NCBI GenBank assembly: GCA_037178625.1
Contig: CM074138.1
Location: forward strand, 310,001-374,000
Length of the DNA: 64,000 bases
DNA from: Skeletonema tropicum
Lineage: Eukaryota; Bacillariophyta; Thalassiosirophyceae; Thalassiosirales; Thalassiosiraceae
Direction: 5' to 3'
Shown here piece after piece: positions 52,846 through 63,281 of the stretch (position 1 is the first letter of the stretch; each line of letters begins with the position of its first letter). The translations under genes were made by a program, and so were the position numbers. The notes under the pieces are model-generated. The model was not told the origin of the DNA. It saw nothing but the letters and a program-made list of their open reading frames with translations, and ran no database searches.

Positions 52846-54268
52846 ATGTCGTCCAACGCCCTATGATCAGCATGCAACAACATTAGTGTTGAGGGGGAAT
52901 CACTTCCCATTTAGGAACCCCGATGTGCGCTTTGAAGTCAGCTCTGCGGACGTACAAACAGGCTATGGGAATGGAGCTACATCCTCGCCTGTTACATTCT
53001 ATGCTCATCGCTTCATTCTCGAGGCATTTGCGCCGAAGCTTGCTTCTCTATTTTTCTCGCAAGACGAGGAGGTTGCAACAGCAACAATCACCAATGTCAA
53101 GCCAACTATCTTTCGTCACTTATTGTATTATGTATATGGGGGGAACGTTGCGGAGGAAGAGCTAAACGCTCACGCCAAAGATATCATTAATGCTGCAGAT
53201 AAGTATGACATGATCAATCTCAAGTCGGAGGCCGAGGTAGCTTACATCAAAACAACCAAAATCACGATGGACAATGTTCTTGACATGTTGCGTTATGCTG
53301 ATGCACTCAACCTTCCTCGTCTCAAGGAAGCAGTCGTGGAGAATAAAGATGATTGGGCTGCCCTTCGCAAGAAGATGACGGCTGTCCGTTTCTGGAAATG
53401 TGACTATTGTGCTGAATGTTTCCGCAGTTTTGCCGCTGCATACGTTCATGAAAATTGGTGCAAATCAGTCACCGACCTCAACTATTATCATGCGACCAAG
53501 ATGGACTCTGACCAGATCGTCGCAAAATTTAGTCTTTCTGAAACCCTGGAAGGTTGGAAAAGTGACTTTGAATATGTCAGGCAGATGTTGAATGACTTAA
53601 TGCTGCCCGGCACCCGTCGTGCTCATGCCATTCGGCTACTCAAAAGGGTGCAAAATCGGGAGGATTATAATGACTTCCGGAAAAGTGTCGAAGCTCAAGT
53701 AACCCTCCGAGAAGGTGTCATTAGTGAAACTAATGGGCAGATCGCTCGTCTTCAAGGTTGTCTGGATGAAGGAGCACGGCGTAAAGTTGTTGATAACTTG
53801 ATTGGTGATCGCAGAGAAAGGAAGGATGAAGAAGTTCGCAGCATTGAAGAAGATTATCGTAACGAGGTTGCACTCGCGGAAGCTAAGAAAAATAGACGAC
53901 TTGCTAAGGTCGAAGCAAAATATAATGCTGAGGAAATTGAGCAGGAATACAATGAAAAGAGTTGTGTGAGGAAGTGGAAGAGTAATCTCGAAGATCTCAG
54001 AGACGATTTGGGCGAGCACCAGCAAGAAATGATTGCAAGCCTGACTGAAGTGAAGGCGCATCTCCATCTCTTTCAAAGTACCTTCAAGTTAACCGAGTTC
54101 CTCAAAGACAACTCTCAGTGGAACAGCGCTACTCAACTTCACGACCTTGAATGGAATCCGCAACTAATGCAACAATATGAACAGGATCTCGAGATGCTTT
54201 CTCACGTTCACTCCTTGTTACAAAACAAACAGTGGGACGAATTGGCGCAAATCGTCTGGGAGAGCTAG
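52846..54268 (+). pseudogene. BTB/POZ protein with Cys/His motif and coiled coil, copy G, start disrupted
   Basis: ATG 52846 is followed by an extra C (AACGCCCTATG against AACGCCTATG), so the frame ends at once after MSSNAL. The true frame is open from about 52886 to 54268 (about 460 aa) but has no ATG before the BTB domain. The BTB part (RNPDVRFEVSSADVQTGYGN, FRHLLYYVYGGNVAEEELNA, YIKTTKITMDNVLDMLRYAD) is longer than in copies E and F. It continues into a possible single zinc motif (CDYCAECFRSFAAAYVHENW, then C) and a charged coiled coil (RRERKDEEVRSIEEDY). The end (LLQNKQWDELAQIVWES) is unrelated to the other copies. With one base removed the gene would be intact. Confidence 0.75.
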
Positions 54269-54401
54269 AGATTGATACCACTTTACCTCATTTGCCAATG
54301 CCCATGGTGACTTTCGACGTGTTGTCTGTTTGTGCTTCATTTGACACTATCATAGACGGGATTACAATAAATACTTAGATATACCTATTTTGAAAGCTAT
54401 T

Positions 54402-54713
54402 ACGCTACAGCCTCGTAGCTGAAGAGTTGCTAGCTCTACTCCTACATCTTACGTCCTCATCCATCGTGTGTAAGTATTGCCACCAATATGGCAAACAGGA
54501 GCTTCTATCGTGCCCATTCGACTTGTAGGACATATCTTCGGAAGAGATCATTTGTTGCGGCAACGCTACAGCCTCGTAGCTTACCTGATGATGCCCGATT
54601 TGGGAGAGTTGCTAGCTCTACTCCTACATCTTACGTCCTCATCCATCGTGTGTAAGTATTGCCACCAATATGGCAAACAGGAGCTGCTAGCGTACCCATT
54701 CAGCTTGGCACGG
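54402..54713. repeat. Tandem repeat with coding-like content; rest of 54269-55570 lacks a gene
   Basis: Units at about 54402-54510 and 54563-54690 share CTACAGCCTCGTAGCT, GAGTTGCTAGCTCTACTCCT and GTAAGTATTGCCACC. The second reads DLGELLALLLHLTSSSIVCK in one frame. At 54785-54990 another frame reads SYLPRWLQKQRTNFRQRAIC, possibly an old gene fragment. The ankyrin relic LHIVIEKGASKEVI lies at about 55455-55500. Confidence 0.45.
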
Positions 54714-55177
54714 ATAGTAGGGAAGGACAACTTCGGCTTCATCAGGAATGAACCAATCAAATGACAACGTCAACTCTTTAATCGTTCATATCTGCCCAGA
54801 TGGCTCCAGAAGCAAAGAACTAACTTTCGTCAAAGAGCAATATGTATGCATATGTCGCATCTCCAATTGCTAGAGCACACCCGGGAGATTGGATTGGCCT
54901 TCAACAGCATGTTGGAAACGACTATTATTCTGTGCAAGCAGTCCTTATTTGACGTTCCGGTGATATTCGAAGGTGATCACATGACAATTAGATAGATAGA
55001 TTATTTTAGTCACTAACAAGCCAGAATAAGTATTGGTGGAACAACTTGACAAGCGTCTTCCGCCTCCACCGAGACAATAGACGTTGCCTCCGTATGTGTA
55101 TTTGATTGTTGCGACGACAATGATCCATTTACAAAGCGGACGTCGCACACTGGAGCTGACTCAGTCAAAACCCAATA

Positions 55178-55462
55178 TTCCAGAGCTTTTCTCTCCAGAG
55201 CATTAGACCTCATCAGTAGCCTTTGCTTTCTTTATGTCCTCTTTTAATGCATTCTTAATCACCAAGGAATGAGCGTGATTGCTAGTTCTGCCTGTATCAT
55301 CTGGTACGAAGCATTTTCAGCATTTCCTTTATGACCAAATCCTCGTCCGTCTTCCATTTTGCGTATGTGTAATATCCTGTATATCTCGATGAAGCCATCG
55401 CATTTCCGCCTCTATATCCAGACGCTTGAAAGAGAAAGATAATTATGGCAGACTACCTCTTC
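55178..55462. repeat. 280-bp repeat, copy 2
   Basis: Direct partner of 50210-50490. It ends in a fragment of an ankyrin repeat on the plus strand. Confidence 0.7.
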
Positions 55463-55570
55463 ATATTGTCATCGAAAAAGGTGCTTCAAAAGAAGTGATA
55501 AAGCCAAGCTTCACCTGTCCTTGCACTGCTGAACAGATAATTATGAACAGATCAATTCAATCCTAATCGT

Positions 55571-55835
55571 TTAAAAGTACAACTCTCTATTCATAGAAGG
55601 CACATAAGTTGCGCGAGCAAAGGGATCGGTAGGCACACTTTCAAGAGCTTCAATCATGGCTTCACGAGAGCCATCCACACCCAAACCGACCTCTGCAAGC
55701 TTCATCCTTAGCTCATTCACACTCAATACAGAGAGGCCACCATCATTTTCTTCTTCGCTGCCTTTCGCCTTCCTGCAAAAGGCGGCGAAAACATCATTCA
55801 AGACACTTCCGGGCACACCGTCATATGAAGGCAAG
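55571..55835 (-). pseudogene. MATH-BTB-SAP tail, copy D (fragment)
   Basis: This is a tandem partial duplicate of 56009-56245: SYDGVPGSVLNDVFAAFCRK, SVNELRMKLAEVGLGVDGSR and MIEALESVPTDPFAR. The upstream part is replaced by the inverted ankyrin relic (ELNSCLSTNIQLQ). Only the SAP-like end remains. Confidence 0.75.
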
Positions 55836-56008
55836 ACAAGCTGCAGCTGGATGTTTGTTGACAAGCAGCTGTTCAGTTCCACCGACGCACCATATCAAGC
55901 TTGCATGAAGAGGGAGCAGAACAGATAATTATGATCCGATCAATTCAATCCTAATCTTTAAGAATTACAACTCTCTATGCATAGAAGTACATTTCAACAC
56001 ATTTTCTT

Positions 56009-57336
56009 TCAAGTTGTGCGAGCAAAGGGATGGGCAGGCACACTTTCAAGAGCTTCAATCATGGCTTCACGAGAGCCATCCACACCCAAACCGACCTCTG
56101 CAAGCTTCATCCTTAGCTCATTCACACTCAATACAGAGAGGCCACCATCATTTTCTTCTTCGCTGCCTTTCGCCTTCCTGCAAAAGGCGGCGAAAACATC
56201 ATTCAAGACACTTCCGGGCACACCGTCATATGAAAGTTTCTGGGAGGCAACTTTATTCTCCACGAGGAAATCCACAACTACTTCCTTGAGGAGAGCAAGG
56301 TTGAGTGCATCAGCATATAGCAACATGTCAATCGCATTGTCAATCGTGATTTCGTTTGATTTGATGTAAGCCGCCTCGGCCGCCAACTTAGATTGACGAT
56401 GCCATACTTGTTTGCAGCATCGATGATATCTTTGGCGTGAGCGATTAGCTCTTCCTCTTCAACGTCCCCCCCGTATAAATAGTACAATAAGTGGTGAAAG
56501 ACAGCTGGCTTTACATCGGTGATTGATGCTGTTGCAATCTCATCGTCTTGCGAGGTGACAAGAGAGGCAAGCATGTATCCTTTTAACATCGCACTGTGAG
56601 CGAAGAATGTACTGGTCGCTATATCATATCCAACGTCGACGTCTTCATCTTCATGTGCGTCCGCACTGCTGACTTCAAAGCGCACATCGGCTGTCTCCTC
56701 GCGGAGGAAATAGTTGGTAATAACGCCTCTTGTAATAGGGTTGCTTGGAATGAATGGAGGAGGAGAAGCATTGCCGAGGCCGTTCTCGCTCTTCAGGGCA
56801 ACGACGATCGCCAAGGTGCCGTTGTCATCAAGGATGTTATTTGATGGATCCAAGATAATCGAGCGGGCGCAGATTTTGTGCCATACTCTGCCGTAAATCA
56901 TCTCCTCCGTGAACTTTACGTTTTGATGCTTGTCAAGGATGGACACTTGAAATGATGGCCAGCAGACTGCCCCAAAGGGAACTTGTAGGGATAGTGCTAG
57001 AAATCTCTCTCCCTCTTGAACATTTTCTAGACTATAACCACCAGGATAAATAGTAATACGCATCGAAGTACTTCCGTACTTGAATACAGGCAAAAATTCG
57101 CCACAACTGTAACTGTAACGATGACTACGCTCGGCGAACTGATGATCATTAATCGAAGTACTTCCGTACTGGAATACAGGCGACTGAGTGAATCCGCCAC
57201 ATCTGTAATTTAGCCGGGCGAACCGATGAAATAGAATCTTGACATCGTTCCCAGAGGGGGTGTCAGTGTACACCCCTACATTATTATATTCATATTCGCG
57301 CAGACGACGACCCAGATGATAGACTTTGGGCGGCAT
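56009..57336 (-). pseudogene. MATH-BTB-SAP gene, copy C, single frameshift (best-preserved copy)
   Basis: From ATG 57336 (MPPKVYHLG) the frame runs 352 codons. It covers a MATH-like domain (IYPGGYSLENVQEGERFLAL, WPSFQVSILDKHQNVKF, ILDDNGTLAIVVAL) and most of a BTB domain (EETADVRFEVSSADAHEDED, FHHLLYYLYGGDVEEEELIA). At about 56388 one T is missing, so the frame leaves the homologous text at VNLS. The rest is open in the next frame: AAEAAYIKSNEITIDNAIDM, then a SAP-like motif (LSVNELRMKLAEVGLGVDGS) and PFARTT. MATH-BTB proteins recruit substrates to CUL3; a SAP motif would add DNA binding. A 95-bp internal tandem repeat (YGSTSI twice) lies at about 57060-57200. Confidence 0.8.
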
Positions 57337-57479
57337 CTTTATCAATATTGATTCAGTGTGATGATTGCTCCTCACTCTCTCAACAATGAAAGAGCCATTG
57401 CTTGTGAAACAACAACTTCATGAACGAAGAGAGGATCGAGGAGGGAAACCCGACTAAAGCTCGCTGAGCAGGGTGTAGG

Positions 57480-57596
57480 TACGTGATACCTATCCTTTTC
57501 CCCCTTTTCGACATCTTCCTTTGAGTAAGAAAAGAACGATTCTTTTAGAATCTTATTCAGGGCCTTTTGGAGCGGCGTTGCGTCCATTCAAGAAAC
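57480..57596. repeat. Duplicated block, partner of 52015-52130
   Basis: See 52015-52130. Here it lies between the left palindrome arm of copy C (57428-57475) and the DIM1 promoter. Confidence 0.7.
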
Positions 57597-57638
57597 CAGC
57601 CAGGGAGCCATTCATTTTTTCACAGTTCACAGTTTTGA

Positions 57639-58833
<1,195 letters not shown>

Positions 58834-58995
58834 TGAGGTGTGGAAGTATGGTGTCAATGGAATGGAGATTGAATAATGATGAGAATGTAATTTAGATTTT
58901 GATACAACTGCAATACCAACAAGACTGTGTATAGCGCTTGAGAACGACAGTTTCATCAGTGATACTATTGCATCTCTCTTTATCTCTCTCCTCAT

Positions 58996-59964
58996 CTAAT
59001 CTGACACAGGAGTCTTACAAATAGGACACACTCCATTCTGACGCAACCACTGATCAATACACTTCTCATGAAACCCATGCAAACACGGCAAACACTTCCT
59101 CCTCTCTCCACCTTCAAAATCCTCCAAACAAATATTACACGTACGTTTATCCTCCGGCAATTCCGTCTGTGGATTGGTCAATTGATTGACGGGTAACGAC
59201 GAAATGGTCGATGCTGATGCACCCAAATTGCGATTTTCAGATCCATCTCCAAGCATTTCGAGTAGTTGTTGATAGTTCGTTGGATCAATACCCAGGTTTG
59301 TCATACTGGAGAAAGCAGCAGCAGCGGCAGCAGCTGTGTTCATTCGATGACGATATCCAAATCGTCGAGCCAAGTAGGACAGATACCCACCCTCGTCATC
59401 ACTACTATCTTCACTATCACTGTAACCAGCAGTAAACGCAGCATGAGCAGCCAAAGAAGTGCTCCGAGCACTTGTTCTCCCCCTTGCCACTGTCGAAGAA
59501 GCTGCAGCAGCAGCAGCAGCTGCTGCTGCACCATTATCCCCTCCATCAGGTGATGATAGCAAATCAATCACTTCTCTATTTCCATCATCATTATGATTTC
59601 TTGGTTGATTATTTCGCGGACGGCCATTGCTACTAGCTTGCATTGTTCGCCGTGGACGCATTAGACCCCGAGCAATTGCTTCATTCATGTTTATTTCGTC
59701 ATCATCATCATCATCATCGCCTGAGGAGGGCAAGAACCCTCTGGATCTTGAAGTAGTAGCCGCTGCACTGCCATTAGTATGCCAATCATCATCATCATTG
59801 CTATCAGCACCCCCCTCATTTCGACGTCTCTTTCGAGCAAGGCGGGGACTACTGCGTCGATTATCCTGGTTGCTTTCATTATTGTTGTTATTATTAGTTG
59901 TTTCATCCTCAGAGGAGGAGGACGCGGCTAGATCGATCACTTCGCCGGTGCTTTTGAATGACAT
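58996..59964 (-). CDS. RING-H2 protein with two SUMO-interaction-like motifs
   Basis: The 322-aa protein starts at MSFKSTGEVIDLAASSSSED. A C-terminal RING-H2 finger (CNICLEDF, CLPCLHGFHEKCIDQWL, GVCPICKTPV) has the C3H2C3 ligands of ubiquitin ligases. The rest is low-complexity: poly-Asn, poly-Asp, poly-Ala and Arg/Ser-rich basic segments such as RLARKRRRN. Two motifs, EVIDLAASSSSED at the N-terminus and REVIDLLSSPDGGD near the middle, have the V-I-D-L core followed by Ser/acidic residues seen in SUMO-interacting motifs. A nuclear SUMO-targeted ubiquitin ligase, like RNF4 or RNF111, is a reasonable inference. It converges on DIM1. Confidence 0.8.
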   Translation of the reverse strand: MSFKSTGEVIDLAASSSSEDETTNNNNNNESNQDNRRSSPRLARKRRRNEGGADSNDDDDWHTNGSAAATTSRSRGFLPSSGDDDDDDDEINMNEAIARGLMRPRRTMQASSNGRPRNNQPRNHNDDGNREVIDLLSSPDGGDNGAAAAAAAAAASSTVARGRTSARSTSLAAHAAFTAGYSDSEDSSDDEGGYLSYLARRFGYRHRMNTAAAAAAAFSSMTNLGIDPTNYQQLLEMLGDGSENRNLGASASTISSLPVNQLTNPQTELPEDKRTCNICLEDFEGGERRKCLPCLHGFHEKCIDQWLRQNGVCPICKTPVSD

Positions 59965-60596
59965 ATTTTTACTATTGATGGATTGCAATGCTTATTATTC
60001 AAGAATAGTATGCGGTAGACGATTTATTATTGCTTTGTTGCGGTTGTCGAGATGTTATTGTAGAGGATAAGCTTTGGCTACTAGATAATAGACGTTTGTG
60101 CGACATGGGATTTTATGATGACTGAAATAATTATTTGATTGACTGCGCTTGATCGTTCGTCGCTCGTCTGCGGGCAGCCGTTGATTGTGGAGACGGTTGA
60201 ACAGTGGTGGATGCATGCAGAGTCCCTAACAATTCGTTGCGTTGTGGTGCAACAAACAATGGTATGCTTGGCCGATGTCGGAAGATGTTGCGTGAGGTGT
60301 TGATGTTGAACGTGATAAAATACTGAAATGACTCGTGACACTCAACAAAATTCAAACAGAGACACCCAACCAACCTCAACCAAGGCATGCAGAGATAATA
60401 TGGATAGATCGGTACAGTAGCCTTGCAAGACAACATATTCCAATATAAAAGTAATGTAATAGTATTCTTTAGTTTAGTGTCTACAACAACTCACAATGAC
60501 AATGAAACAGTAGGCAAATGAAAGCAGGCACGGCAATACACGCCGCTCAAACAAAAGGCAAATGATGAAGTGGATGTTTCTTTGGTTCAAAAGGGC
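59965..60596. other. Intergenic: RING promoter side and H2B 3' flank
   Basis: There is no credible gene. The right end (about 60571-60590) holds the TTTCTTTGG complement of the purine-rich element downstream of the H2B stem-loop. Confidence 0.4.
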
Positions 60597-60612
60597 GGAT
60601 TTTAGAAAATCC
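60597..60612 (-). terminator. Histone-type 3' stem-loop of H2B
   Basis: On the coding strand the sequence is GGATTTTCTAAAATCC: a 6-bp stem (GGATTT/AAATCC) with a 4-nt loop, 70 nt after the H2B stop. It is followed by CGCCC, TTTT and GAACCAAAGAAA, which resembles a histone downstream element. An identical stem-loop follows H2A. Confidence 0.75.
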
Positions 60613-60681
60613 TGTAGTTTTGTTTATTCTCCTCCATAGGAAGAGATGTGTTCGTCGCAAAAGCTATCCAAAATCGACAAC

Positions 60682-61042
60682 TTAGGCAGAAGAGAACTTG
60701 GTAACAGCCTTGGTTCCCTCAGAAACAGCATGCTTGGCAAGTTCTCCGGGGAGCATCAAACGGACAGCAGTCTGAATCTCACGTGAGGAAAGAGTCGCCT
60801 TCTTGTTGTAGGTGGCAAGCTTTCCAGCCTCAGAGGCAATACGCTCAAAGATATCATTAATGAAGGAGTTCATGATGGACATACCCTTCTTGGAGATACC
60901 AGTGTCGGGGTGGACTTGCTTGAGCACCTTGTAGATGTAGGTGGAGTAGGATTCGACACGCTTCTTGCTGCGCTTCTTGGTGTCGCCTGGAGGCTTTCTT
61001 GGCAGCCTTGGAGGGAGCCTTCTTGGAGGGGGTCTTGGCCAT
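60682..61042 (-). CDS. H2B: Histone H2B
   Basis: The start codon is at 61042 ([18 protein letters not shown]); the histone fold includes [40 protein letters not shown] and [20 protein letters not shown], ending KAVTKFSSA. The span is 361 nt, i.e. 119 aa plus stop with one surplus base. The surplus lies at about 60986-60991 (GCCTCCAGGCGAC on the coding strand), between the KKAS and [10 protein letters not shown] parts of the tail. It pairs with H2A in the nucleosome and is transcribed divergently from it. The frameshift is probably a sequence error, since the fold is perfectly conserved on both sides. Confidence 0.93.
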
Positions 61043-61422
61043 GATGGAAATGAAGTAGAAGAGTTGTGGATGGGATCGGTAATTCGATTTTATGAGTTGA
61101 GTTGGTGAAGGTGTGGGCCGCCGAGGAAGTTGATGAGCCGTGAAGAATTTTGGCTCTTGAAAATGATTTTGGAACAGAGAAAGGTCGTAGTATGATTCTA
61201 CGGGGGAAGTCTACGACCCGCGCTGTAGGAATTCAACGCTAATGGGCACTTTTGTTACCAAAAAGCAACCTTTCAAGTCAAAACGTTTGTTTAAATTTAC
61301 GGCGCGATTTGACTCGACACCGTCATTTGAATCAAAATCATCTGGCCAAGCTCACACACTGCTCTCATAAAATCGAATTACCGATCACACCACATCAACT
61401 ACCAACCACTACACTATCAACC
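61043..61422. promoter_or_regulatory. Bidirectional H2B/H2A promoter with perfect 23-nt inverted repeat
   Basis: Positions 61074-61096 and 61364-61386 are exact reverse complements (CTCATAAAATCGAATTACCG plus 3 nt on the H2A side). They end 32 and 37 nt from the H2B and H2A start codons. The shared CATAAAATCG may be a TATA-like or initiator element for each direction. Confidence 0.75.
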
Positions 61423-61791
61423 ATGTCTGGAAAAGGAAAAGGAGGCCGCGGCGAAAAGAAGAGCACCAGCTCCTCCGCCAAGGCTGGATTACAGTTCCCC
61501 GTCGGTCGTATCGGCCGTTACCTCCGTCAGGGCAAGTACGCCACCCGTATGGGAGCCGGTGCCCCCGTCTACCTCGCCGCCGTCCTCGAGTACCTTTGTG
61601 CCGAGATCCTCGAGCTTGCTGGTAACGCCGCCCGTGACAACAAGAAGGCTCGTATTGTGCCCCGTCATATCACCCTTGCCGTTAAGAACGATGAGGAGTT
61701 GAACAAGTTGCTTGGAGGTGTTACCATTGCTTCCGGTGGTGTCCTTCCCAACATCCATGCTGTTCTTCTCCCCAAGAAGTCTGGCAAATAA
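61423..61791 (+). CDS. H2A: Histone H2A
   Basis: 122 aa from ATG 61423 (CAACCATGTCTGG; the frame is open further upstream but is leader sequence). It has the canonical tail [12 protein letters not shown], the fold [40 protein letters not shown] and [20 protein letters not shown], and the docking region. It ends LLPKKSGK. No C-terminal SQ(E/D) motif is present, so this is canonical H2A rather than H2A.X. There is no intron. Codons favour C at third positions, as expected for a highly expressed gene. Confidence 0.97.
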   Translation: MSGKGKGGRGEKKSTSSSAKAGLQFPVGRIGRYLRQGKYATRMGAGAPVYLAAVLEYLCAEILELAGNAARDNKKARIVPRHITLAVKNDEELNKLLGGVTIASGGVLPNIHAVLLPKKSGK

Positions 61792-61870
61792 ATTATTGCT
61801 GATTGATTCACTTCATGCTGAACAATAGCACGAGTATATGATGTAACAATCATTGCTCAAACCAACTACA

Positions 61871-61886
61871 GGATTTTCTAAAATCC
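61871..61886 (+). terminator. Histone-type 3' stem-loop of H2A
   Basis: GGATTTTCTAAAATCC lies 80 nt after the stop, with a 6-bp stem and 4-nt loop, followed by CGCCCTTTGAACC and AAAGAAAGAACC. The stem-loop, spacer and purine element match those after H2B. Confidence 0.75.
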
Positions 61887-61910
61887 GCCCTTTGAACCAA
61901 AGAAAGAACC

Positions 61911-62643
61911 AATCTATTGTATGCCTATCTTGCGTCATGTCTTGTTTCTAATCTGCCGTTATCTCGTTGCTAGGGATTGTTGCGTAATAGTGTATGTAAA
62001 TCTAAAATAAAACTTTGCTATCGTAGACTTACCATTCGACGTTGTTTTGAACGGCACCCCTTCGCACAAGCATCCGTGCCGTCATCTACTGAATTCTCAC
62101 TGCACTCAATAGAGGGTCGGCTCTCTCTCTAGATAGAGGCCAGCATAACAACAGATCTATTGTAGACCTATTGTATCGGTTGACAAAGCAGCATTTGAGT
62201 TCGTCATCTTCTCTCTCAAAAAGTAGTAACACTTATGTCGAGAGGCGGCAGCGCATCAGCAGATAGATAGAGGGATGATGGTGTTGAAAGCAAACACAGA
62301 TAGAATGAAGTTCAAGATAAACAGGTACACTAACTTTTATCATGAAATTTATTGAGGATATTCACAACGAAGAGTCCTTGGTTATTACCATTACAACATA
62401 CACTAATCTTGATCTTGTCAAATGCCACAAAGCAGCTAATACATTGCATCGTCACATGAGATACATTTAAAAGTGACAACAAAATCAAATGATCACGAAA
62501 ATAGTTACTCCTAATTATATAGTTACATTACACAATACACGCGCTCACAACTGCCGAAGCAATTCGTAAGCTCTTTAGCATCACAAATATAAAGCGTCGA
62601 AGAACAACACACACTGGCTGGGTCAAAGTCATATGCTGAACAC
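61911..62643. other. Intergenic, H2A and H1 3' flanks
   Basis: No gene is recognised. No copy of the histone stem-loop is seen downstream of H1. Confidence 0.4.
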
Positions 62644-63281
62644 TTATTCCTTGGTAGTTGTCTTCTTCTTGGTAGCAGACTGTGGCATAGAAAGTAAACG
62701 ATCGTATAAGGGTCAGATTTATATAAGATTGACAATCGATAACAAAACAAAGTATGCAAAATGACACTAACCTTCTTCTTATCTCCAGCCTTCTTCTTTG
62801 TTTCAGTTTTCTTCGTCTCTGTCTTCTTGGCTGCGGGCTTCTTCTTCGTCTCAGTCTTCTTCTTGGGTGCGGTCTTCTTCTTAGGGGCCTAATGGAGGAA
62901 GCAAGGATGTGAACTGTTAGTTACATGGAATAATACAATGGCGCAGGTTGAATTTGAAACTATTAGGGTACACTCACAGCCTTCTTCTTGGGGGCGGTCT
63001 TCTTCTTAGGTGCTGGCTTCTTCTTGGGAGCTGGCTTCTTCTTTGGAGCAGCCTTCTTCTTAGCGGCAGTCTTGGCAGGCCGGGCTGAGCTTGTACGAAG
63101 CCTTCACCTTGATGAAAACACCAGAGGCGACACCGTCCTTCAAGGCCTTCAAGAACATTCCGTTGAGCCACTTCTTGTCGCCCATCTCAGCTTGCATGTG
63201 CTTCTTGATGGCAATAGAGGAGGATCCAGTGCGGTCCTTGAGCTCCGTGATGGCTTTGATGATTCCTGCTTTGTATGACAT
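62644..63281 (-). CDS. Linker histone H1 with two introns
   Basis: Three exons on the minus strand: 63281-62978, 62888-62772 and 62679-62644. Introns are 89 nt (GTGAGTG...TTAG) and 92 nt (GTTAGTG...CACAG). About 151 aa result when one surplus base is ignored. The N-terminal globular domain is H15-like (GIIKAITELKDRTGSSSIAI, KKWLNGMFLKALKDGVASGV, KVKASYKLSP). The tail is built of KKKPAP, KKKTAP and KKTET repeats, typical of DNA-condensing linker histones. The surplus base at about 63077 (GGCCTGCCAAG on the coding strand) would stop translation at 63060. Introns and the lack of a stem-loop indicate a polyadenylated, replication-independent type of histone mRNA. Confidence 0.88.

Noticed and set aside
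59340..59567. Leu/Gln-rich minus ORF within the RING gene
   Set aside because: Product of CAG/CTG triplets that encode poly-Ala in the real frame.
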